Positions 9,636 to 21,543 are shown, numbered from the stretch's first letter. The stretch is DNA of 64,000 nt from Duganella sp. BuS-21 (GCA_041874725.1 CP097466.1:3534001-3598000), one strand, 5' to 3'. Program-made: numbers and translations. The notes: generated from the sequence alone by a model not told the origin.

Positions 9636-9677
9636 GGCCCGGCCGGGCATGCAAGTCACTGCATGTCCGGCCGGGCC
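9636..9677 (-). terminator. strong GC-rich hairpin after the PRC-barrel gene
   Basis: A stem of about 17-18 bp with one mismatch runs from 9636-9653 to 9660-9677 around the 6-base loop AGTCAC. It lies about 20 bases beyond the PRC-barrel stop on the minus strand and probably ends that transcript. The following sequence is only moderately T-rich. Confidence 0.6.
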
Positions 9678-9697
9678 ACTATTTTGACCAAGCAGCG

Positions 9698-10228
9698 TTA
9701 GATGTTGCCGCGGTCGGAACCGATGCTGCCACCGCTACCGACGCCGCTGCTGTAGCCGGGATCGCTTTGCAGGCTGCCGCTGCCGGCGCCCATCACGCTG
9801 CCGGTCGAGGTGACGCCGCCGGGAACGTTTTGACGGGTGCCGTAGAAGCTGTGCAGCTCGGTGTTGAATTCGGTGCTGGCCATGTCAGGCCAATTGTCCT
9901 CGTCGAAGCCTGGGGCGTTTTTCAGGTGCTCCTTAGAAACGTCGAGCAGGAAGCGCTTGTTGACGGTGTCCAGTTGCAGCGCTTGCCATGGCACGGCAAA
10001 CAGCTTGTTGCCCATGCCCAGCCAGCCGCCGAAGGACAGCACGGCGTAGGCCACCTGGCCGTTGCGCATGTCCAGCATGATTTCCTTGATGTCGCCCAGG
10101 TCTTCATCCTGGCGGTTATAGACATCCTCGCCGATCAGCGTATCCGCGCCCATCAGACGTGGGCCTGGACCGGTGTTTTCATCGTCGTTGGTGTAAATGC
10201 CATAGGTATCGCGGTCTAGATAGCTCAT
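9698..10228 (-). CDS. PRC-barrel domain protein
   Basis: This 176-residue protein has a central PRC-barrel: LMGADTLIGEDVYNRQDEDLGDIKEIMLDMRNGQVAYAVLSFGGWLGMGNKLFAVPW. A conserved tail (LKNAPGFDEDNWPD) and a Gly/Ser-rich C-terminus follow. Such proteins are common in stress-responsive loci of soil Proteobacteria; the role is unknown. The ATG at 10228 was chosen because a GGAG lies 7 bases upstream (10235-10238) and MSYLDRDTYG is the usual family start. A large hairpin follows the gene. Confidence 0.75.
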   Translation of the reverse strand: MSYLDRDTYGIYTNDDENTGPGPRLMGADTLIGEDVYNRQDEDLGDIKEIMLDMRNGQVAYAVLSFGGWLGMGNKLFAVPWQALQLDTVNKRFLLDVSKEHLKNAPGFDEDNWPDMASTEFNTELHSFYGTRQNVPGGVTSTGSVMGAGSGSLQSDPGYSSGVGSGGSIGSDRGNI

Positions 10229-10390
10229 GATGGTCTCCAAAGATTAGTGAGGTCCCGCATCAGCGATGCGGTGACGTGTGCTAATCATGGGGTCCACGCG
10301 ACAGTAGAGGTATAGGTGCGCGTGCGGTGTGGATGTAGGAGCCGGCTGAGTTCCTGAGGAACGTAGTGATAAACTACTGCCCTGGTTCAA

Positions 10391-11206
10391 TTGAAAGGCT
10401 TTATGGATGCACCTCTCGAACTGCGTGCCGGCGCGCTGCAATGCCTGACCGAGCCCGATCCGGCGGCCAAGGTGGCGGCAGTGGAGGCGCTGGCGCGCGC
10501 GTCGCAGCAGGGCAAGGCCGAGCCCGATTCGCAGGCGCAGCTCGGTTCTTCGGCCGCCATTCCCGGCCGTCCAGAGCAGCCTGTGCTGGTGCCGCCGCTG
10601 CAGGTCGGACGGCGCGCGATGAACACGACCGAAGGCCGGGCGATGCTGATCCACGCGCTGGCGCACATCGAGTTCAACGCCATCAACCTGGCGTTGGATG
10701 CGATCTGGCGCTTCCCCGGCCTGCCGGCGGACTATTACACCGACTGGCTGCAGGTCGCCAGGGAAGAGGCTTACCATTTCTCGCTGCTGGAACAGCATTT
10801 GCAGCGGCAGGGTTATCACTACGGCCAGTTCCTGGCGCATGACAGCCTGTGGGAGATGGTGGCCAAGACCTCGGGCGACGTGCTGGCGCGCATGGCGCTG
10901 GTGCCGCGCACCCTGGAAGCGCGCGGGCTGGACGCCAATCCACCGCTGCGCGCCAAACTGGCGCAGGCCGGCGATAAGGAGGCCGCCGCCATACTCGACA
11001 TCATCCTGCGCGACGAAATCGGCCACGTTGAAATCGGCAACCGCTGGTACGGCTACCTGTGCCGCCAGCGCGGCCTGGAGCTGATTCCGGCCTACGCCGA
11101 ACTGGCGCGGCAATACAACGCGCCGACGCCGCGCGGCCCGTTCAACCTGGAGGCGCGGCGCCAGGCCGGCTTTACCGACGATGAATTGAAGCTGCTGCAG
11201 GGCTGA
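10391..11206 (+). CDS. DUF455 ferritin-like protein
   Basis: This 271-residue protein matches the DUF455 family. MLIHALAHIEFNAINLALDAIWRF and DWLQVAREEAYHFSLLEQHL carry the paired E/H residues of a ferritin-like di-iron site, and IILRDEIGHVEIGNRWYGYLC supplies the second pair. Family members resemble MiaE-type hydroxylases, but the substrate is unknown. It is divergent from the PRC-barrel gene, with about 160 bases between them for two promoters. Confidence 0.8.
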   Translation: MKGFMDAPLELRAGALQCLTEPDPAAKVAAVEALARASQQGKAEPDSQAQLGSSAAIPGRPEQPVLVPPLQVGRRAMNTTEGRAMLIHALAHIEFNAINLALDAIWRFPGLPADYYTDWLQVAREEAYHFSLLEQHLQRQGYHYGQFLAHDSLWEMVAKTSGDVLARMALVPRTLEARGLDANPPLRAKLAQAGDKEAAAILDIILRDEIGHVEIGNRWYGYLCRQRGLELIPAYAELARQYNAPTPRGPFNLEARRQAGFTDDELKLLQG

Positions 11207-11231
11207 AGCCCGCGCAGACGCGCCTACACGC

Positions 11232-11273
11232 ATACTCAAAGGGTATCAAAAGCATACTCAATCGGTGTTGGAC
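11232..11273 (+). promoter_or_regulatory. paired BenM/CatM-type operator and promoter for benE/benK
   Basis: Site 1 is a perfect ATAC-N7-GTAT (11232-11246). Site 2 (11254-11268) is ATAC-N7-GTGT, 22 bases, or two helical turns, downstream. This is the LysR geometry known for BenM and CatM. TTGGAC (11268-11273) is a plausible -35 that overlaps site 2, with TACTCT (11292-11297) as a weak -10. The catB promoter has the same architecture. Confidence 0.75.
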
Positions 11274-11326
11274 CGTGTTCCCGAACTTGTCTACTCTGCC
11301 ACAAAGACAATATTCGGGAGACACCC

Positions 11327-12251
11327 ATGGCATCAACCTTGGCCAGGCAGCGCTGGCGCTGGGCCGACAGCTCGGTATCGGCGATTGCCGCCGGCTTTCT
11401 TGCGGTGCTGGTGTCGCTGGCCGGGCCTCTGGCGATTTTTTACCAGGCCGCGCAAGCAGGGCAAATGTCCAACGCGATATTCGCCTCCTGGGTATGGGGC
11501 ATCACCATCGGCGCGGCGCTGGCCGGCATCGTTCTTAGCTGGACGCTCAAGGCGCCCATCATCACCGCCTGGTCCGCGCCCGGCACCGCGTTGTTGATTC
11601 CCTTGTTTCCGGCCTTGTCGATCCATGAAGCGGTCGGCGCCTACCTGACTGCCGCCGTGCTGCTGCTCGCCATCGGCCTAAGCGGCGGCTTCGAACGTCT
11701 GATGTCGTATGTGCCGAAGGGCTTCGCCAGCCTTGCCGCTGGCGCTCACCGCCCTGAGCGGGCAATACCTGCCGGGCATGGCCATCCTTAAAAGCGCGGG
11801 CTACGACGTGCCGGTGCGCCGCGTGGTGGTGGTCAACAGCATCGCTTCCTTCATCACCGCTTTTGCCGGCGGCATCACCATCGCCATCGCCGCCATCACC
11901 GCCGCCATGTGCACCGGCCGCGACGCGCATGAAGATCCGGGCCGGCGCTACATCGCCGGCATCGCCAACGGCGGGGTTTACCTGTTGGCCGGCGTGTGCG
12001 GCGGCTCGGTGCTGATGCTGTTTGCCGCCTTGCCCAAGGAATTGATCGTCACGCTGGCCGGGCTGGCGCTGCTGGGGCCTATCAGCGTCAACCTCGCGCC
12101 GGTCGCCAATGCACCGGAGCGCGAGGCTGCGGTCCTCACATTTCTGGCCACCGCCTCCGGCATGAGCTTCCTCGGCCTCGGTTCTGCCTTCTGGGGAATC
12201 CTGATCGGCATGGCGGCGCACCGCATCCTGCGTCCGGCGACCACACTATAA
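11327..12251 (+). pseudogene. benE: benzoate/H+ symporter BenE with internal deletion and frameshift
   Basis: The first part (11327 to about 11735) encodes the BenE N-terminus: FLAVLVSLAGPLAIFYQAA, SAPGTALLIPLFPAL, then FERLMSYVPKGFAS. The reading frame then changes and the C-terminal half resumes at LPLALTALSGQYLPGMAILKSAGYDVPV, continuing normally to 12251. Compared with E. coli YdcO (about 390 residues), roughly 85-90 codons between these two points are absent. The loss is not a multiple of three, so neither half makes a full transporter. The junction lies near 11728-11740. The start has a GGGAG ribosome site and the intact BenM-type operator sits upstream. A second transporter, benK, follows and may substitute. 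An assembly error is possible but would have to remove a clean internal block. Confidence 0.8.
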
Positions 12252-12287
12252 CAACACACCACCAACCACAACAGGGGAGACAGCACC

Positions 12288-13628
12288 ATGCAACACATCG
12301 ACATCCACAAGATAGCGGACAACGCCCGCTTCAACCGCTTCCACGCCAGTGTACTGGCGTGGTGCGCGATCATCATCATTTGCGACGGCTACGACCTGGC
12401 TGTCGCCGGCATCGCGCTACCTTCGATCATGAAGAGCATGGGCGTAACCGCGCAAAACGCCGGCTTCATGGTCAGCTCCGCGCTGTTCGGCATGATGTTC
12501 GGCGCGATCTTCCTTGGCACGGTGGCGGACCGCATCGGCCGTCCGCGGGCGATCGCCATCTGCCTGGTGCTGTTCAGCGTCTTCACCGCAGCGGCGGGAC
12601 TCACTTCCGACCCTTACGTCTTTAGCGCCATGCGCTTCCTGGCCGGCTTGGGCATCGGCGGCGTGATGCCGAACGTGGTGGCGCAAATGACGGAGTACTC
12701 GCCGCGCAAGATCCGCTCCACCATGGTGACGCTGATGTTCAGCGGCTATGCGGTGGGCGGCATGCTGGCCGCGCTGCTGGGCAAGGGCATGATCGAAGCG
12801 TATGGCTGGCAGTCGGTGTTCCTGGCCGCCGGGCTGCCGGTGGTGCTGATTCCGTTTATCCTGAAATCGCTGCCGGAGTCGATGTCGTTCCTGATACGCC
12901 AGGGACGTACCGCTGAACTGAAAAGCATCCTGTCGCAGATGGATCCCGGCTACCAGCCCATGTCCAACGACCGCTTCGCGGTGGCGGCACATGCGGAAGG
13001 TGCGCCGATCGGGAAACTGTTCCAGGAAGGCCGTGGTTTCAGTACCGTGATGTTCTGGGTGGCTTTCTTTATGTGCCTGTTCATGGTGTATGCGCTGAGC
13101 TCCTGGCTGGCCAAACTGATGGCCGGTGCAGGCTACAGTCTCGGCTCCGCGCTGACCTTTGTGCTGGTGCTGAACTTCGGCGCGGTGATCGGCGCCGTGG
13201 GTGGTGGCTGGCTGGCCGACCGCTTCCATATCAAGTATGTGCTGGTGGGGATGTACGCGATGGCGGCGGTGTCGATCACGCTGTTGGGCTACAAGGTGCC
13301 GACCGAGTTGCTGTATGTGCTGGTTGGTTTTGCCGGCGCATCCACCATCGGCACGCAGATCGTGACCTATGCGTATGCGGGACAGTTCTATCCGGCGGCC
13401 GTGCGTTCGACCGGGATAGGCTGGGCTTCCGGTGTGGGCCGCAGCGGTGCGATTCTGGCGCCGATCGTGATCGGCACGCTGGTGGGCATGGCGCTGCCGC
13501 TGGAGCATAACTTCGTCGCCATCGCCATTCCGGCGGTGATCGCGACCATCGCCGTATCGTTGATCCGGCACGGCCGCTCGGCGTCGGCCGTCATCAAGGC
13601 CGACGCGCGCTCGCACGCCGCCGCCTGA
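12288..13628 (+). CDS. benK: aromatic acid:H+ symporter, MFS AAHS family (BenK-like)
   Basis: This 446-residue, 12-helix major facilitator transporter has the AAHS-family signatures. ARFNRFHASVLAWCAIIIICDGYDLAVAGIALP forms TM1 with the conserved DGYD, and the loop 2-3 motif is GTVADRIGRPRAI. The cytoplasmic central loop falls around residues 190-240. It would import benzoate with protons through the inner membrane. It lies 37 bases after the broken benE, has a GGGGAG ribosome site and presumably shares the same BenM-controlled promoter. Confidence 0.85.
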   Translation: MQHIDIHKIADNARFNRFHASVLAWCAIIIICDGYDLAVAGIALPSIMKSMGVTAQNAGFMVSSALFGMMFGAIFLGTVADRIGRPRAIAICLVLFSVFTAAAGLTSDPYVFSAMRFLAGLGIGGVMPNVVAQMTEYSPRKIRSTMVTLMFSGYAVGGMLAALLGKGMIEAYGWQSVFLAAGLPVVLIPFILKSLPESMSFLIRQGRTAELKSILSQMDPGYQPMSNDRFAVAAHAEGAPIGKLFQEGRGFSTVMFWVAFFMCLFMVYALSSWLAKLMAGAGYSLGSALTFVLVLNFGAVIGAVGGGWLADRFHIKYVLVGMYAMAAVSITLLGYKVPTELLYVLVGFAGASTIGTQIVTYAYAGQFYPAAVRSTGIGWASGVGRSGAILAPIVIGTLVGMALPLEHNFVAIAIPAVIATIAVSLIRHGRSASAVIKADARSHAAA

Positions 13629-13701
13629 CCCCGTCATTCCCGCGCAGGCGGGAATCCATAGGCCGCGTCGGATCAGGCACAGCATGGCGCGGGAACAACG
13701 G

Positions 13702-14616
13702 CTACAGGGTTTCGCGGATGTAGGAGATGCCGGCCGCATCATAGACGTCGTAGATCACGGCCAGCATCTTCTGCAATTCCTCCGTGCGATCCAGCTTGCG
13801 CACGCTGAACATCACCGGCGACACCGCGTGCCGGTCGGTGAGGGCGCGGAACACCACGTCGTCGCGGCGCATGCCTTGCACACTCTCCGGGACGATGGCC
13901 ACTCCCTGGCCCGCCGCCACCAGCCCGATCGCAATCTGCAGCTCACGCACCTCGATGATCTTCATCGGCACGATGGCGCGCTCGGACAGCACCGACAGCA
14001 CCTGGTCGGCAAAGCTTGGGCGCGGCGTCTTCGGATACACCAGCAGGGTTTCCGATTGCAGGTCCACCAGGCTCATGGCATCCGACGACGCCGCGCGCGG
14101 GTGGCCGGACGGCAGCGCTATCACCAGCCGCTCTTCGCGCAGCACGATGCGGCGGATATTCGGATCCTCGCTCTTCACGCGGCCGAAGCCGACGTCGATC
14201 ACGCCATCCTTCAGCGCCTGGATCTGCTGCATGGTGGTCAGCTCATGGAAGGTCACGTCCACTTCAGGATGCAGGGCGCGGTAGCGCCGCACGATGCGCG
14301 GCAGCAGGCCGTATAAGGTCGACGCGACAAATCCGATCGACAAGGTACGTTCGATCTTGCCCACGCGCTGGGTCATGGTTTTGAGTTCGGCCGCCTTGGC
14401 CAGCAACTCCTGCGCGTGCGCGTGGAAGAAGGCGCCGGCCTCCGTCAGCTTGACCGGCCGCGTGCCTTTCTCGATCAATTCCACGCCCAATTCCTCTTCA
14501 AGCTGCTGTATCTGGCGGCTCAAAGGCGGCTGGGCGATGTGCAGCCGCTCGGCGGCGCGGGTGAAGTTTTTCTCGTCGGCAACGGCGACGAAGTAACGCA
14601 GGTGACGCAATTCCAT
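13702..14616 (-). CDS. benM: LysR regulator of benzoate/catechol degradation (BenM/CatM type)
   Basis: This 304-residue protein begins MELRHLRYFVAVADEKNFTRAAERLHIAQPPLSRQIQQLEEELGVELIE, the typical BenM/CatM/CatR DNA-binding domain. The effector domain follows from about residue 90. It is divergent from the catB operon. A perfect ATAC-N7-GTAT operator (14620-14634) begins 4 bases upstream of its start codon, so autoregulation together with muconate- or benzoate-dependent activation is expected. Whether it answers to muconate only (CatM) or to both inducers (BenM) cannot be told, but the single operon it faces carries both ben and cat genes. Confidence 0.82.
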   Translation of the reverse strand: MELRHLRYFVAVADEKNFTRAAERLHIAQPPLSRQIQQLEEELGVELIEKGTRPVKLTEAGAFFHAHAQELLAKAAELKTMTQRVGKIERTLSIGFVASTLYGLLPRIVRRYRALHPEVDVTFHELTTMQQIQALKDGVIDVGFGRVKSEDPNIRRIVLREERLVIALPSGHPRAASSDAMSLVDLQSETLLVYPKTPRPSFADQVLSVLSERAIVPMKIIEVRELQIAIGLVAAGQGVAIVPESVQGMRRDDVVFRALTDRHAVSPVMFSVRKLDRTEELQKMLAVIYDVYDAAGISYIRETL

Positions 14617-14619
14617 TGC

Positions 14620-14685
14620 ATACCTTTCGGGTATGAAAATAATGCCAAAACGGTGTTGGACGGGACGATTCGTCAGGAATATTGT
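14620..14685 (+). promoter_or_regulatory. BenM/CatM operator pair and catB promoter
   Basis: The recognition site ATAC-N7-GTAT is at 14620-14634. A degenerate activation site, ATGC-N7-GTGT (14642-14656), is placed 22 bases later. TTGGAC at 14656-14661 and TATTGT at 14680-14685 give a -35/-10 pair with 18-base spacing. The CGGTGTTGGAC string is shared with the benE promoter, so one regulator probably controls both. Confidence 0.78.
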
Positions 14686-14716
14686 GTACTTATCCGATCA
14701 ATTATACAAACTAAAT

Positions 14717-15826
14717 ATGATTCAGAACATTGAAGTCATGCTCGCCGACGTCCCGACCATCCGTCCGCACAAGCTCTCGGTCGCGACGATGAATATGCAA
14801 ACGCTGGTGCTGGTGCGCGTGGTCTGCGCCGACGGCTTCGAAGGCTGGGGCGAGGCCACCACCATCGGCGGTTTGAACTACGGTGAAGAGAGCCCGGAGA
14901 GCATCAAGGTCAACATCGACACGCACATCGCACCGCTGTTGATCGGCATGGATGCGCGCCAGGTCGCCAAGGCCATGGCCAAGATCCGCAAGATCATCCA
15001 GGGCAACCGCTTCGCCAAATGTGCCATCGAGACAGCGCTGCTGGATGCACAAGCGCGCCGCCTCGGCGTGCCGCTGAGCGAACTGCTGGGCGGCCGGGTG
15101 CGCGATGCGCTGCCGGTAGCGTGGACGCTGGCCAGCGGCGACACCGCCAAGGACATCGCCGAAGCGGAGCTGATGCTGGAAAAACGCCGCCACCGCATCT
15201 TCAAGCTGAAGATCGGCGCGCGCCCGGTGGCCGACGACGTGGCCCACGTGTTGGCGATCAAAAAGGCGCTGGGCGACGCGGTCAGCGTGCGGGTGGACGT
15301 CAACCAGGCGTGGAGCGAACTGGAAGCGATGCGCGGCATCGCCGAACTGGAAGCCGGCGGCGTCGATCTGATCGAACAGCCGGTACGCGCCGAGAACGTC
15401 GCCGCCATGGCCCGCCTGGCCCAGCGCTTTGCAGTTTCCATTATGGCCGACGAAGCGCTGCACGGCCCGCAGGATGCACTGGCCATCGCCAACGCCTCGG
15501 CCGCCGACGTCTTCGCGGTCAAGATTACCCAATCCGGCGGCCTGCTGCCGGCGGCGCAAGTGGCCACGGTGGCGCAGTTGTCCGGCATCGGCCTGTATGG
15601 CGGCACCATGCTGGAAGGCGGCGTGGGCACGGCGGCATCGGCCCACCTGTTCTCGACCTTTACCGATCTATCGGCGGGCACCGAGCTGTTTGGCCCGCTG
15701 CTGCTGACCGAAGAAGTGCTGCGCACGCCGCTGGTCTACAAGGACTTCATGCTGCAGGTGCCGAGCGGCCCTGGCCTGGGCGTCGATATCGACATGGAAA
15801 AACTGGCGCGTCTGCGCCGTCAATAA
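14717..15826 (+). CDS. catB: muconate cycloisomerase
   Basis: This 369-residue enolase-superfamily enzyme converts cis,cis-muconate to muconolactone. The start MIQNIEVMLADVPTIRPHKLSVATMN was chosen because it matches the family N-terminus. The catalytic barrel shows FKLKIGARP (KxK pair near residue 165), VRVDVNQAW (metal Asp), DLIEQPV (metal Glu), IMADEALHG (metal Asp/Glu) and VFAVKITQSGG (second catalytic Lys). It is the first gene of an eight-gene operon, and its promoter carries BenM-type sites. Confidence 0.92.
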   Translation: MIQNIEVMLADVPTIRPHKLSVATMNMQTLVLVRVVCADGFEGWGEATTIGGLNYGEESPESIKVNIDTHIAPLLIGMDARQVAKAMAKIRKIIQGNRFAKCAIETALLDAQARRLGVPLSELLGGRVRDALPVAWTLASGDTAKDIAEAELMLEKRRHRIFKLKIGARPVADDVAHVLAIKKALGDAVSVRVDVNQAWSELEAMRGIAELEAGGVDLIEQPVRAENVAAMARLAQRFAVSIMADEALHGPQDALAIANASAADVFAVKITQSGGLLPAAQVATVAQLSGIGLYGGTMLEGGVGTAASAHLFSTFTDLSAGTELFGPLLLTEEVLRTPLVYKDFMLQVPSGPGLGVDIDMEKLARLRRQ

Positions 15827-15838
15827 GAGGAGACCGAG

Positions 15839-16129
15839 ATGCTGTTCCACGTAAGAATGGAGGTTCTGCTGCCGCCGGCAATGCCGGCCGCGCAAGCGGA
15901 CGAATTGAAAAAGAATGAACGCGAACTGGCGCAAAGCCTGCAACGCGGCGGCAAGTGGCGCCACCTGTGGCGCATCGCCGGGCAGTACGCCAACTTCAGC
16001 GTGTTCGACGTCGAAAGCGTCGATGAGCTGCACGCGCTTCTGACCTCGCTGCCGCTGTTCCCTTACATGAAAATTGACATCAACCCGATGTGCCGGCATC
16101 CATCCTCAGTCCGCGATACCGACGCTTAA
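15839..16129 (+). CDS. catC: muconolactone delta-isomerase
   Basis: This 96-residue protein (MLFHVRMEVLLPPAMPAAQADELKKNERELAQSLQRGGKWRHLWRIAG) has the length and motifs of CatC, a decameric ferredoxin-like enzyme converting muconolactone to 3-oxoadipate enol-lactone. It follows catB by 12 bases with an AGGAG ribosome site. The ending LPLFPYMKIDINPMCRHPSS is characteristic of the family. Confidence 0.93.
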   Translation: MLFHVRMEVLLPPAMPAAQADELKKNERELAQSLQRGGKWRHLWRIAGQYANFSVFDVESVDELHALLTSLPLFPYMKIDINPMCRHPSSVRDTDA

Positions 16130-16154
16130 TTCACATACCTAGAAGGAGACCATC

Positions 16155-17075
16155 ATGACCCATAACGAAATCGACACCCTGGTAAAAGGCTGGATCGTAG
16201 ATACCGCCACCGGCCCGGTGAATCCGCGCGTGCAGCAAGTGGTATTCGGCCTGGTGAGCGCATTGTGCAAGACCATCGAAGACTTGGACATCCAGGCCAC
16301 CGAATTCTGGAACGGCCTCGAATACCTGCGTGAAGCCGGCGTGCGCAATGAACTCGGCCTGCTGGCGCCGGGCCTGGGCCTGGAACGCTTCCTTGACATC
16401 CGCGCCGACGAGGCCGAAGCCAAGGCCGGCCTGGTGGGCGGCACGCCGCGCACCATCGAGGGCCCACTGTACGTCGCCGGCGCCCCGGAAAGCAAAGGCT
16501 TTGCGCGTCTGGATGACGGTACGGAGGTCGACAAGGCCGAAGTGCTGTTCATGCAGGGCACCGTGCGCGACGAGCAAGGCAAGCCGCTGGCCAACGCCAA
16601 GGTCGAAGTCTGGCACTGCAACCTGATGGGCGGCTACTCGTTCTTCGACAAGACCCAGTCGTCATTCAATCTGCGCCGCACCATCTATACCGACGGCGAA
16701 GGCCGCTACCAGTTCCGCAGCTTCCTGCCGGTCGGCTACAGCTGTCCGCCGGACGGCACCACACAGCGCCTGCTGGACCAGTTGGGCCGCCACGGCCACC
16801 GCCCGGCGCACATTCACTTCTTCATCAGCGCCGAAGGCCAGCGCAAGCTGACCACCCAGATCAACATCGACGGCGACGAATACCTGTGGGACGATTTCGC
16901 TTTCGCCAGCCGCGAAGGCCTGGTGCCGGCGGTGCGCCACATCACCGACGACGCGGCGATCAAGGCCAAGGGCCTGGCGCAGCCATACGCCGAAATCGAC
17001 TTCGATTTCAGCCTGTACGCCGAGCGCGCAGTGGCGCCGGATGCCGAAGTCCAGCGCGTGCGCGCCGCAGCGTAA
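16155..17075 (+). CDS. catA: catechol 1,2-dioxygenase
   Basis: This 306-residue intradiol dioxygenase opens catechol to cis,cis-muconate. An N-terminal helical linker domain (about residues 1-100) precedes the beta-sandwich. The Fe(III) ligands are visible as Tyr in [11 protein letters not shown], Tyr in [12 protein letters not shown], and the two His of [12 protein letters not shown]. The AAGGAG ribosome site at 16142-16147 supports the start. Its placement between catC and benA links the catechol and benzoate branches in one transcript. Confidence 0.93.
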   Translation: MTHNEIDTLVKGWIVDTATGPVNPRVQQVVFGLVSALCKTIEDLDIQATEFWNGLEYLREAGVRNELGLLAPGLGLERFLDIRADEAEAKAGLVGGTPRTIEGPLYVAGAPESKGFARLDDGTEVDKAEVLFMQGTVRDEQGKPLANAKVEVWHCNLMGGYSFFDKTQSSFNLRRTIYTDGEGRYQFRSFLPVGYSCPPDGTTQRLLDQLGRHGHRPAHIHFFISAEGQRKLTTQINIDGDEYLWDDFAFASREGLVPAVRHITDDAAIKAKGLAQPYAEIDFDFSLYAERAVAPDAEVQRVRAAA

Positions 17076-17085
17076 GAGGTTCATC

Positions 17086-18437
17086 ATGATTCCGATTCAC
17101 GCCGCCAAGCCGTCGCTCGACGATTATCTGGTCGAGGACCACGAGAAGGGCGATTACCGCCTGCACCGCAGCGCCTTCACCGACCCTGCGCTGTTCGAAC
17201 TGGAGATGAAGCACATCTTCGAGGGCAACTGGATCTACCTTGCCCACGAAAGCCAGATCCCGAACAACAACGATTACTACACGACGCACATCGGCCGCCA
17301 ACCGATCTTCATCGCGCGCAATCGCCAGGGTGAGCTGAACGCCTTCATCAACGCCTGTACCCATCGCGGCGCGCAGCTGTGCCGCCACAAGCGCGGCAAC
17401 AAAGCCACCTACACCTGCCCGTTCCACGGCTGGACTTTCAACAACAGCGGCAAGCTGCTCAAGGTGAAGGATCCTGAAGATGCGGGCTACCCGGATTGCT
17501 TCAACAAGGAAGGCTCGCACGACCTGAAAAAGGTCACGCGCTTCGAGAGCTACAAGGGTTTCCTGTTCGGCAGCCTGAATGACGAGGTGGCGCCGCTGAG
17601 CGAATTCCTGGGCGAGGCCACCAAGATCATCGACATGATCGTCAACCAGTCGGCCGACGGCCTGGAAGTGCTGCGTGGTTCCTCGACCTACACCTTCGAA
17701 GGAAACTGGAAGCTGCAGGCCGAGAACGGCGCCGATGGCTACCACGTCTCGGCGGTGCACTGGAATTATGCGGCCACCACCAACCACCGCAAGGAACAGG
17801 CGGCGCGGGCCGACAACATCAAGGCCATGGATGCCGGAAATTGGGGCAAGCAGGGCGGCGGCTTCTACGCCTTCGAGCACGGCCACTTGCTGCTGTGGAC
17901 CCAGTGGGCCAATCCGCAGGACCGTCCCAACTATCCGCGCCGCGACGAATACGCCAGCCAATTCGGCGGCGCCACGGCGGACTGGATGATCGAACGCTCG
18001 CGCAACCTGTGCCTCTATCCGAACGTCTACCTGATGGACCAATTCGGCTCGCAGATCCGCTTGCTGCGCCCGATCTCGGTCGACAAGACCGAGGTGACGA
18101 TCTACTGCATCGCGCCGAAGGGCGAATCGGACGAAGCCCGCGCGCGCCGCATCCGCCAGTATGAGGACTTCTTCAATGTCAGCGGCATGGCGACACCGGA
18201 CGACCTGGAAGAATTCCGCGCCTGTCAGCAGGGCTATAACGGCATCGCGCTGGAATGGAACGATATGTGCCGTGGCTCGAAGCATTGGGTGCAGGGCGCC
18301 GACGCCGCCGCGCGCGAGATCGGCCTCAATCCGATCATGAGCGGCGTCAAAACCGAGGATGAAGGCTTGTACACCATCCAGCACCGCTACTGGCTGGACA
18401 TGATGAAGAAGGCCATGAAGGCGGAAGGAGCGGCGAA

Positions 18438-18441
<4 letters not shown>
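17086..18441 (+). CDS. benA: benzoate 1,2-dioxygenase, large (alpha) subunit
   Basis: This 451-residue oxygenase subunit has the Rieske centre [11 protein letters not shown] (Cys91, His93) and CPFHGW (Cys111, His114). The mononuclear iron domain contains the [15 protein letters not shown] stretch with the conserved Asp and His ligands. With BenB it adds two oxygen atoms to benzoate to give the cis-diol. The ATG at 17086 ([14 protein letters not shown]) follows AAGAGG and is preferred over upstream alternatives that overlap catA. The 3' end overlaps benB by 4 bases, giving translational coupling. Confidence 0.93.
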
Positions 18442-20738
<2,297 letters not shown>

Positions 20739-20742
20739 GCGG

Positions 20743-21495
20743 ATGATGATGCACTATCAAATCGACGGCCAGCCGGGCAAGCCTTGGCTGATGTTCTGCA
20801 ATTCGCTCGGCACCGACCTGCACATGTGGCAGGCGCAGGTCGAGTTCCTTAAAAACGACTTCCGCATCGTGCGCTATGACACGCGCGGCCACGGTGGCTC
20901 GGAGGTCGTGCCGGGGGCCGCCACGCTGGCGCAGTTGGGCCAGGACGTGCTGTCGCTGCTCGACTCGCTGGACATCGAGCGCGTGCATTTCTGCGGCCTG
21001 TCCATGGGCGGCGCCATCGCGCAATGGTTGGGCATCCATGCGCCGCAACGGCTGAACAAGCTGGTAGTAGCCAATTCCGCACCGCGTATCGGCACGCCGC
21101 AAGGCTGGATGGATCGCGCCGCGCAGGTGCGCGCGTCCGGGCTGGACGCCGTGGCCGACGGCGCTGCCGGCCGCTGGTTCACGCCGGCGTTCATCGAACG
21201 CGAGCCGCAGCGCGTCGCCGGGCTGGTCGCCACGCTGCGCGGCGGCAGTCCGCAAGGCTACGCCAGTTGCTGCGACGCGCTGGCCGCCGCCGACCTGCAC
21301 GCCGGGCTGGCGGCGATCATCACGCCGACACTGCTGATTGCGGGCGACAGCGATCCCATAACTACGGTGGCCGACGCCAACGCCATGCGCGAGCAAATCC
21401 CGGCCGCCGTGCTGGTGACGCTGGCGGCGTCCCATATCTCCAATATCGAAGCCGAAGCGGGCTTCAATCGCGCGCTATTGGCTTTCCTGAGTTGA
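20743..21495 (+). CDS. pcaD: 3-oxoadipate enol-lactonase
   Basis: This 250-residue alpha/beta hydrolase has the nucleophile elbow GLSMGG (Ser87), an acid in AGDSDPIT and the histidine in AASHISNIE. It hydrolyses the enol-lactone made by CatC to 3-oxoadipate, the last step encoded here; the CoA-transferase and thiolase steps are not in the window. Three consecutive ATGs (20743, 20746, 20749) are possible starts, four bases after benD. The gene is also called catD in catechol-branch operons. Confidence 0.88.
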   Translation: MMMHYQIDGQPGKPWLMFCNSLGTDLHMWQAQVEFLKNDFRIVRYDTRGHGGSEVVPGAATLAQLGQDVLSLLDSLDIERVHFCGLSMGGAIAQWLGIHAPQRLNKLVVANSAPRIGTPQGWMDRAAQVRASGLDAVADGAAGRWFTPAFIEREPQRVAGLVATLRGGSPQGYASCCDALAAADLHAGLAAIITPTLLIAGDSDPITTVADANAMREQIPAAVLVTLAASHISNIEAEAGFNRALLAFLS

Positions 21496-21543
21496 CACCG
21501 CTCCCGCAACGCCTCGTCGCGCGGGACATTTATCTGCAGTGCC

